Assembly (NCBI GenBank): GCA_015680685.1
Contig: MNCI01015542.1
Coordinates: forward strand, 124,842-188,841
Source: Gnetum montanum
Taxonomy: Eukaryota; Streptophyta; Gnetopsida; Gnetales; Gnetaceae
Length of the DNA: 64,000 bases
Direction of reading: 5' to 3'
In this document: piece after piece, positions 45,118-54,194 of the stretch
Layout: each line of letters opens with the position of its first letter
Numbering within the stretch: the stretch's first letter is position 1
Notes under the pieces: generated by a model
What the model saw: the letters and a program-made list of their open reading frames with translations, nothing else
What the model was told of the DNA's origin: nothing
Database searches by the model: none
Program-made: the position numbers and the translations under genes

Positions 45118-48100
45118 TCAAACGTAGAACGGTTTTAGATACAGGTGATTGGTTGGATTGGCAAGCTCATTCCCTTCCATGTCGGCTAGCTTGAATGCAC
45201 CATTATCGAATGCTTTGATGACCACGTAAGACCCTTCCCAGTTGGCTGAGAATTTGTCTAGGTGTTCCTGAATAGCCTTGAGCACGAGGTCACCTTCTTT
45301 GATTGGGCGCTTGTTGATGTCATGCTGATGTCACCGTCGTTGTTTCTTTTGATACCATTCGATTTGGTCAAGTGCGCATACGCGTTCCTCTTCCACTGAG
45401 TCGAGGTCAATGATACGTAGCTCATTGTTTTATCCATCATCGAGGAGTCCGGAGAGTGTGATCCTTAACGATGGTACCTATAATTCCAGAGGTAGAACAG
45501 CTTCTGAACCATAAACAAGACTATATGGCGTTTTACCTGTCGACGTTCGGTGTGTGGTGCGGTATGCCCATAATGCGTACACTAATTGCTCATGCCATTT
45601 CCTTTTGCTTTGGGTTAGCATTTTCTTAAGTATTGTAATGATCGTCTTATTTTTTGCTTCTACTTGCCCATTGCTCTAAGGATAGTAAGGGGAAGAAAAT
45701 GAGTGTTTGATTCCCAGACTGTTGCAAAAATTTTTTGTTTCGGCACTGCTAAATTGTGGCCCGTTTTCAGTGATGATTGTCATGGGAATGCCGAAACGGG
45801 TTACTATTTTTTCAAGGATGAAATTGCACACGTATTTAGATGTGGTTTTTCGAAGGGGAACAGCTTCTACCCACTTCGTGAAATATTCAGTGGCGGTTAT
45901 GATGAAACCATGCCCTACCGAAGATGAGGGTGTTATCAGGCCGATAAGGTCCAATCCCCATTTTTGGAAGGGCCATGTGATTTGCCCTGTGTGCAACTCA
46001 TTCGGTGAGACATGGATTAGGTTACTATGCTTTTGGCAAGTGTCGCATGTTTTAACCTTGGAGAGACAATCATATTCCATATGTGGCTAATAATAGCCTA
46101 ATCGTCTTATTTTCGTGGCCATGGCTTTTGGCGCTATGTGTCCTCCGCATAGTCCCTCATGTATTTTTTCAACTATGGTTTGGGCATCAGTACTACTAAT
46201 GCATGTTAGCAATATGCCTTCGTAGGATCGACGACATAGTGTGTCCCCTACAAGCGTGTATTTCCTAGAACGTTTCCGCACCGCATCCTTCTGTGCATGC
46301 GTTAGATGTCGTGGTGTTTTGCCGCGTAGAAGGTACTCTTTTATGTCATCATACCATTCCACCACGTGTGTTGTACTAACAGATGAAATTGGCAATGTGT
46401 CGAGGGTATCGATTATTGGTTCGGTATAGTTGATTATGGAGCTTGGTAGGGCATGGAACATGTTGGGCGATATATTTAGCGCTAATGTGGCTAACGCATC
46501 TGCGATGGTGTTATCGTTTCGAGAGACGTGTTGCACATCAATGTTTTCGAACTGCCTCATTAGGTGTTTTGCCAAGTCACAGTATGGTTGTAAGTGTTGG
46601 GCTTTACATGTGTAAATATCTGTAACTTGGTTTACGACCAATTGTGAATCCCCTCTGACTACAAGTCGTGTGATGTCCGAAGCTAGTGCTGTCGCGAGGC
46701 CTCTAAGAAGACCTTCATACTCTATTATGTTGTTAGTACAGTGAAAGTTGAAACGATAGGCAAAGGGTCGGATCTCCCTGGAGGGGTAGGTGATAACAAC
46801 GACCGCACTTCCTCCTCGAGAGGTGGATGCTCCATCAAAGTTTAGAATGGCATCATAATCTTGGGGCACTATGTCTATGGTGTTTATGTTCTCATCTCGG
46901 AATTCTGGGTCTATGGTTTCTTGATCACGTGTTGGTGACGTGGCCATTTGATCTGCTATGGCTTGACCCTTGACTGATGATTGCGCTGCGTACTATAGGT
47001 CAAACTCGGCTATCATGGCTTTCCACCAGGCTATTCGACTCGTTTCATAAATGTTCCCTGTTATAGCTCTCAGTACATTGTCCTTACAGATTATGTAGAC
47101 TTGATTACGGAAGAGGTAATGTCGTCATTTTCTTAGAGAAAAGGCCAAAGCTAAACATGACTTCTCCACGTCGTTGTACTTCTTTTCGTTGGGCAGCTAA
47201 GGCATGGCTCAAGTAGTATACAGGGACTTCGGTTCTGTCATCTTGTTTTTGGTAAAGCATAGATGCGATGGACGATTCCAAAGTGGCAACGTAGATGTAA
47301 AACGGTTTGTTGTTTTGGGGCGGGTAAACCGTAGGCAGTCGGGCAAGTGCTGTTTTGATGTTTTCGAACACTTCCTGACACTGCGGAGTCCATTCAAGAT
47401 GGACATTTTTACGTAACAGGTGGTTCATAGGTTTTAGTTTGTCCGTCAATTTTTCTACGAAGCGCCTGATGAATTGTAGTCTACCTTGTAGACTTGGAAG
47501 TTCGGTAAGGTTACTAGGTGGTTTCAGACTGGTGATGGCCTTAACCTTATCGGGGTCTACTTGTATCCCTGCTTCTGAGGCTATGAATCCAAGCATTTTG
47601 CCTGTTTTGACGCCAAAGACATATTTTTTTGGGTTAAGTCTTAGTTCATACTTTAAACAATGCTTTAAGACTAAGTCGAGGTCTTGTACATGTTGTTTGG
47701 TCATTTTTGACTTAACCACGATCTTATCTACATAATCGTTAAGTGACCGTAACATATAATCACTAAAGATAAATGTCATGGTTCTTTGATACGTGGCCCC
47801 TACGTTCTTGAGACCAAAGGGCATCATGGTGTAACAAAAAGTTCCCCATGGGGTCATAAAGGTGGTTCGAAGTTGATGTTCCGGGTTTATGCATATTTGG
47901 TTGTATCCCGAAAAACCATCCATAAAAGATAGTAAGGCATGTCCAGCAGTCGAGTCAACGAGTTGATCGATGCTAGGTAGGTGAAAGTCATCTTTTATGG
48001 TTGCTACATTTAAATCTCGGAAGTCGATGCATAAGCGAATGCTTCCGTTTTTCTTCGGGACGATGACCATATTTGACACCCACTCGGCGTAATCAACGGC

Positions 48101-48718
48101 TCGAATGAAACCAGCTTGGTAAAGCTTGGTGATCTCATTGTGAACTGCCAATGCCACCTCAGGTCTAACTTTTCATGCCTTTTATTTTACCAGTCTTAGT
48201 TTGGGGTCGAGAATAATATTGTGTTGGATAATTCTAGGATCTAGCCCGGTCATGTCCGTGTAGGACCAAGCGAATGCTTTCATGTTTTCCCTAAGTACAT
48301 TCTAAATGTCTTTCACTAGTTGTGGTTGCAGTATGGTGCTTAATTTTAATACTTTAATCTCCCCATCGAGCATGGTAATGGGGGTTTCAACTAACGGATC
48401 TTCGGTGATGTTTTCGGCCTCTATGTCAAGGAATTTTGTCATACCTTGGTAATCATCTGTGGTTTGCCGTGTGGAGGCTATGAACATGTTGTCCGTTGGT
48501 GAACTTACATTGATGAGATTTATGTTAATGTCCCACGTGATGTTGTCGTATGATCCATCCATGGTTAACGGTGCAGTTAAATGCTGACAGTCCATTGAGC
48601 TTACTCCTACCAATAAATGGAGAGCTGCATGAGCAAAGGGGGATTGTTTTGTGTCTTTTGGTAATTTCAAACTATGTGTACATGTATAATGGTGGATTAT
48701 CATCACACCTGGACGCAT
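45118..48718 (-). pseudogene. B pol: RT, RNase H, second RNase H, integrase
   Basis: RT is open at 48157-47105: CIDFRDLNVATIKDDFHLPS, WGTFCYTMMPFGLKNVGATY, and the catalytic box reads YVDK instead of YVDD. The first RNase H follows (PVYYLSHALAAQ). The second RNase H lies in 46947-46087 with FDGASTSRGGS, NNIIEYEGL, GDSQLVVNQV and NDNTIADALA, so Asp-Glu-Asp are kept; this domain is typical of the Tat lineage. Integrase: CDTCQKHSNLIHV (zinc finger), GLDLIGLITP (Asp), ITENGPQFSS (Asp changed to Glu), NGQVEAKNK (Glu). Pol ends at 45118. Stops split it into at least four frames. It copies and integrates the element in active relatives. Confidence 0.88.
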
Positions 48719-48835
48719 GGCAGTTTAAGGCCATACCGGGCCGTGAGTGGCAGTTTAAGGTCATACTTGGCTGTCATCGGATGGGGAAATGGCAGTTTAA
48801 GGTCGTACGGGGCCATGATGGTGGTTTAAACTAGC
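48700..48835 (-). repeat. B repeat array R2 (before RT)
   Basis: Four units on the plus strand: GGCAGTTTAAGGCCATACCG, GGCAGTTTAAGGTCATACTT, GGCAGTTTAAGGTCGTACGG and GGTGGTTTAAAC, 35-45 bp apart. The core matches arrays R1 and R3. The array overlaps the first codons of the open pol frame. Confidence 0.7.
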
Positions 48836-49031
48836 ATAAACGTGTAAAATGGGGTCCATGGAGAAACCAGGATGCAATAGTCTCTGTTTTTACTTAATTT
48901 TTAGTTAATTTTTATCACTTTTGGGCAAATTTTAACCAAAAATAAGCAAAAAAGGCAAACATGGGGCAATGGTGGCGTAAGCGGCGGCGGCGTAAGCGGT
49001 GGTGGTGTCAGCGTCAACGTCATCGGGGCGC

Positions 49032-49039
49032 TATATAAA
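49032..49039 (+). promoter_or_regulatory. TATA box of the B antisense gene
   Basis: TATATAAA in the context GGGGCGCTATATAAAGGAAA on the plus strand, about 210 bp before the first ATG of the antisense gene. It follows a GGCGTAAGCGG-rich stretch. The strand agrees with the antisense gene and not with the retrotransposon. Confidence 0.6.
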
Positions 49040-49249
49040 GGAAAGGGGGGTCCATTTATTTCTTACTTTGAAAGCGACAACGTATGCGACAGAGCACAAC
49101 CTGCTAAAGCGTAAGCGTAAGCGTAAACCTGCCCCTCAGCGTAGACGCCGACGAGAGACCCCAGCATAGACACCGAAGAGTAGACCTGCAAGCGCCAGCA
49201 TAGACAGTTGCATAGCATAACCTTAAGTCGATAGCGTAGACAATCCGAG

Positions 49250-52200
49250 ATGGGCAAGGGGAAGGAAGTGGAGGGCCAGGGTAGGAAGGGTCCCGACCTG
49301 ACCTTTGTAGAAGAGACAGAGGCCATGCTACACGGCCTGCCCAGGCCAAAGATCCCATTGTGGCCTGTGACGTCCCACAGGTAGACCTTGATCCCTGCCT
49401 CTTGTTGTTTCTATGTTATCTTTTGTTGTTTGTAGCATAGACAATCTCAGTGTATACGCCGGTGGTAGAGGGTTTTTAGGTGTATGGGTTGTCGGCGTAT
49501 ACGCCGAGCGTCATTTTATAGCGTAAACCGCTCTTTATTGGCAAAATGTTTGTCAGCGTAATTGATTTATCATCGGCGTAATTTTTGTTTACGGCGTATA
49601 CACCGACGGTTTGCTCAGCGTATACACTGAGGGTTTGCTCAGCGTATACACTGGGCATGCGCGATTGCTTTTACAGCCTAAACTTGATTTTCACGTCTCT
49701 GGCGTAGACTGTTTACGCTGAAAACGAACTTGGGTGTATACGCCGAGGGTTTGCTCAGCGTATACGCTAGGCGTGAAGGGGTTCGGGCGTCAGTGTAAAG
49801 CTGATTGCCGTCAGCGTAGACGCTGAGTTGGGTAGCATATACGCTGAGTTAAAATTACATTTTTATGTTAAGTGTTAGTCAGCGGGCATATACGCTGGTT
49901 TATGCGGCATATACGCTGAGTACAGAGTTAGAAAATTTTCAATTTATCAAATTTTTTAAACGTCGATCTATAATGTAATCTTTTGCCTCTCGGGCTGTTT
50001 CGAAGCATGGCTGATTGATTGTAGCGTCGCGATTTGTTGTAGGGACAGTAAACGCTTCCTCATTGTCGTTGAACTCGTCGGGGTATTGACATGGGTTGGC
50101 CCCGTTGAGGATTGGGAGGTTCCCCCGGACCTAACTGTGGATGAAAACGGGGTTTGGTTCAAGGGAGACGCATGTGGATTTCTGTCCTTCCTATTGGACA
50201 ATTTCGAGGTGGTGATCTGGTCAAACTTTGATGAGGTGACTGCACGGAGCGTGCTGGAAGAGATGCTGCCGGGGGTTGCGAAGCGTGTCATGGTTTTTAT
50301 ATAGGACATCGACAAGGGGCCTTTTGTTAACGAAGATGGTACTACGCGCGGGCCCCGGGCCACAGGCCCATTAACACGCGTGTGGGCACTGTTGCCGCGA
50401 GGGTTGGATTATCTCAACAATACGTTGTTCATAGTTGCACGTGCACATACATTATTCCAGAACCCTCCCGGCATGGTGTATCGAGTGACCAGGTAGGCAT
50501 GTTTTAGTTTACTATTTCCTTTCGCTGTTCAGTGCTCGTTCCTTATTATGACCCATATTTGCTTACAGGCCGAAGACCCACCTGGATGGGACACTCCTTG
50601 AAGATGAAGGATTAGCCCTTGCTCGCACTGCTCTGGAAGCATTTATGACAGGCCCACCCTTCGTGGGACTGTGCTGATGCAAACGAAGGGTTCGATGGTC
50701 CACTTTCACAAGCAGTTCTCCAGAGCGTTTGCGATGTGCAAGGCTCGTGGGTGGCTTCATGAAGAATGGACTGACAATGGGCTAGTTTTCTCTCTTGATC
50801 TTGGCAACACGTCTAGATCTTCCACTAACGGTAAAGGATAACCTTTCCTACATATGTTAGTGGGTCTGTCTATTTGAAGTTACGCTGATCTGATGGCTTT
50901 AAATTGGTTTTACAGTCGATGCACCTCCTGGTGGGGATCCCGTGACAATAGGCCAAACTAAGACTACTTTGTCCATGAAGTTCAGGGAGGTGGAAAAGGC
51001 GCAGAAGTGGCTACGTAAGCAAGCTCCACTGTCCCTCACTCGTTTCCTGGACGATGCCGGCCTCATGGAGCTTTTTATGACACCTAGCCCTGACGTCTCA
51101 ATCGAGGAGATGATTGGGATCGTGGACTCTTTTAATGAGTCTGTCTCACAATACAGCACCCGGATTAAGGGTGTCAAGGTGGTGTTTCATTTGTCGCCTG
51201 TGTTCTTTTCCAACTTGTTTAGCATACTGGCAGATGGCCTACCCGTAGTGTTGGACAGATCTCATAAAGAGCTCCAGACGATCCGTGAGCTGGAATCTTG
51301 GCTAGGCGTGGCCAAAAGCACCAAGGGATTCCCGATGCAAGGGAAAGTGAAAGTTGTAGAGGTGAATGAATTATATCCCCTATTTCGGGCATGGGTATTC
51401 CCGAAAATGCTTTCCCAAGTGAGGTGCCTTGGGGTTGAGGCTGTTCGAGTCATGCGAACTATTTTGGAAATAGGCATGCAGTATAACTGGGCTCAGTTTT
51501 TGTTGGCGAGCCTGCACAAGGAGATAGTGCGGTTGCGCTCGAATATCAAAGCACAATCTCACTTCACCTTTGCCTTCTTCGTCGGTTATCTCTGCCATTT
51601 TGCTGAGTTCCTTGTGGTTCACGCAGACAACAAGTTTGTTCTGTGGGATCGAGGTCAACTATCCCGCCCGTGGATCAATCACCTGTATGACACAGCCAAA
51701 TCCCAAGATGCACCTGAAGGCATCGATGAATCGATTTCTGTTACTACGGGAGGATCATCTGGTGGTTCAATCCACACACGAGATAGTCTGGGATTGGAGC
51801 CAGAAGATGTACCTTTAACCGCTAGGTGGGCAAAACGGGTTATCAAGGAAACCATCGGCCGAGCCAAGTCGAAGTTGAAAAGGCCCGACCGTCCGATGGA
51901 GGAGGTCGCCGATGTCAGCCAGCCACGTGTGAAGCGCATACGCTTCAAGATGCCTGGTAAGCGAGGCTCACCTGCTTATTATTTTATTGTCTTCATTTGT
52001 TTATTAATTTTTACTCCAATTGCTTACGTATTGTTGCTATTTTTTTGACTTGAAAAAGTGAGGAAGCAGGTTTTGGAGACCATCACAGAGGAGGAGGAGA
52101 CGAATACAGAGAAAAACAATGGGGAGGAAAGCCCGAAGAAAAGCCAAGGCGGAGGAACAGAGCAGTTAACAGAGAAGACTACTAAAAATGAACTGTTAGA

Positions 52201-53633
52201 CGACCAAGATGCTATCAACCAAGTGTTTAGTAGCTTCCTTAAGGGTGATTTCGATTTGGGCAATCCCCCAGAGGGTGATAAGGATCATGGTATGTTTTTG
52301 CTTTTAGTTCGTGTTTATTTGTTGAATCAGTTATTGCTCCGACGGTCTTTTATTTTCGTGTTTTTATGCTTTTCAGATGAAGGTAGCGAGACCAGGATGG
52401 TACGGTTGGACGTTCCCATGAATACGGTTCCCCCTGAGAGGACCGCTAAGGTTAGTTCTTCCTGTACCCGTGAGCCACTTATTTGGTCAGAAATGCCAAG
52501 TAAGATGGATTTTGTGGCTGGCATCGCAGAGGAAGTCATTGAACGGATCCAAGAAGCCCACCTTGACATAGGTATACATTACTTAAATATTTGGAGCTTC
52601 ACATCTTGTTTGTATAGTTTTAACATTTGTATTTTTCATGTGGGTAGGTGCTAAACTGAGATGGGATCCCTCAGAAAGCATTAGCATGGAAAGCCTAACC
52701 ACACTCTCCCCCGAAGTAGAGCAGGTGCCAAGGCTTGTTTATGAGGGAGTTGCAAAAAGCCTTGCGCACAATGCCAAGTCATTATGGACTTGTAGGTGTT
52801 CCATTGAACAGTTGTGGCTACAAATACAGGCAAAGGAAAAGGAAGTCTCCGAATTGTCAGAGGAACGTGACGATTTAAAGGCTTGATATGAGTTTGCCAC
52901 TGCCAGACTAAGTGGAGATCGCTCCTGGCAAACGTCCGAGGTCACATACACCAGGTATTGAAACTTATTGAATCTTCATGCGTCGCTGACTCGGAGGATG
53001 GCGGAGCGCAAAGCCCAAATTGATCTCCTGAACCTCAAGTATCAAGATTGAAAGGCTTTTGCTTCCAAGGTTTGTAAATGGGGTCAGGATGAGAAAAACC
53101 ATAAACATCAGTACAAGAAGTCGTTAAAGGAGGTGTCTATTGAGAAGTGCCAGCTAGAGATGTTTGTGGAGGGTTTGGGTTTGCGCTCTGTGTTTGATAC
53201 GTTTGCCCAAAACACAACTGTGGAAATGGAATCACCTACAAGGGTGATAACTACTACTTCTGGGGAGGTGTCGGTGGGTGAATTCCCTCTGAAACATCCT
53301 ACCTGGTTAGCGGTCGACAAAGGCAAGGCTTTGGTAGATATTAACTTAGGCCTGGATGGGACAGATTGGACCAGCGTTTTAGAGGAAGAAATCCTTCGTC
53401 AGCTTGAATTCAGTCTAGGGGGATCCCCTATGGTAAGTGTTTTATTCTTATGAAGTTAGTTCATTGAATAATGTTTAAAATTTTAACATCTACTTATTTT
53501 TATGTTGGTTGTTTGTTTTTGGCATTTTCAGAATGAAGGTGGTGATGATGCCCAAGAGGCTGGCCCTAGTGGAGCAGGGGCCCCTAATGCTGGTGGCTCT
53601 AAAGGAGATGATCCTCCTGTCCCGGATGCTTAG
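49250..53633 (+). pseudogene. B antisense gene, eight exons, degenerate FCP1/NIF-like HAD domain plus coiled coil
   Basis: Exons: 49250-49380, 50043-50492, 50569-50830, 50916-51956, 52059-52289, 52377-52571, 52648-53432, 53532-53633. All seven introns are GT-AG and phases fit. Residues of exons 2-3 resemble plant FCP1/NIF-type HAD phosphatases: RFLIVVELVGVLT (usual LLVLDLNGVLV; both catalytic Asp lost), FLLDNFEVVIWSN, LTRVWALLP, NNTLFI and FQNPPGMVYRV (usual DDSPYKALLNPPHT; Asp lost). Exon 4 (50916-51956, fully open) is a novel domain with basic end. Exons 5-7 are acidic then coiled coil (QIQAKEKEVSELSEERDDL). About 1065 codons. Damage: TAG at 50302, one frameshift near 50660-50675, TGA at 52884, 52959 and 53049. 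Function unknown; likely a pseudo-phosphatase fusion. Confidence 0.7.
49381..50042 (+). repeat. Intron 1 of the antisense gene, array of GCGTATACGC-type palindromes
   Basis: A 662-bp intron (donor GTAGAC, acceptor TTGTTGTAG). From 49440 to 49920 it holds about a dozen variants of GCGTATACGC (TCAGCGTATACGCTAGG, GGCATATACGCTG). The same motif crowds the LTRs and the 5' leader of B. Small open frames here are made by the repeat and are not genes. Confidence 0.6.
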
Positions 53634-53748
53634 TGTTTTTAGTATTTTTTGGGTTTTTTGACTGATTCAAATTGATACAGGAATTGTAATTTGGAAATGT
53701 TGAGAAAAACAGGACCAATTGGTTCTTAGAATTGTATAACCTTGCATG

Positions 53749-53754
53749 AATAAA
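53749..53754 (+). terminator. Poly(A) signal of the antisense gene
   Basis: AATAAA 116 bp after the stop codon, in an AT-rich context with T-runs downstream, on the plus strand. Confidence 0.45.
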
Positions 53755-53879
53755 TATTTTTTGTTGATTTTCAATTTGGTTGCACACATGACACGATGTT
53801 AAGATGTTTTTGGATTTGCTTTTATGTTTAAATGTAATGCACTGAAATAATGATAAATGGTACGTAAAAAGGAAAACAA

Positions 53880-54180
53880 GGTATGCGCTAGTTTAAGGCC
53901 ATTTCGGGCCCCATTTGCACTAGTTTAAAGCCATTTCGGGCCACTATGCGTAGTTTAAGGCCATTTCGGGCCCCATTGTAAACGAGAAATATTTTGGATA
54001 AAGCGGATAAGTTTCTTGGTGGATTGACCATTTCTGATCGTGGCTAGTTTTATGTCATTGCAGACATGCTAGTTTAACGTCTTTCCAGACAAAGGGTGTT
54101 GTTTAATAATGTTCTTGGCTCTATTATAGTTTAATGTCATTTCGGACTGTATGTAGTTTAACGTCGTTTCGGAGGAAGGG
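53880..54180 (-). repeat. B repeat array R1 (after protease)
   Basis: About seven plus-strand units: GCTAGTTTAAGGCCATTTCG, ACTAGTTTAAAGCCATTTCG, GTAGTTTAAGGCCATTTCGG, then TAGTTTTATGTCATTGCAGA, TAGTTTAACGTCTTTCCAGA and TAGTTTAATGTCATTTCGGA. They have the same core as R2 and R3. They lie between the end of gag-protease and the end of the antisense gene. Confidence 0.75.
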
Positions 54181-54194
54181 TAGTTTTATTTTAA

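Noticed and set aside
49063-49658. Minus-strand open frames rich in VYAE/AYTP-type peptides (also at 43083-43600)
   Set aside because: These are translations of the GCGTATACGC repeats and change with frame; there is no independent sign of coding.
48841-54190. Nested insertion of a separate element in B carrying the antisense gene
   Set aside because: No flanking target duplication or terminal repeats were seen, and A has the same gene at the same place, so it belongs to the family.
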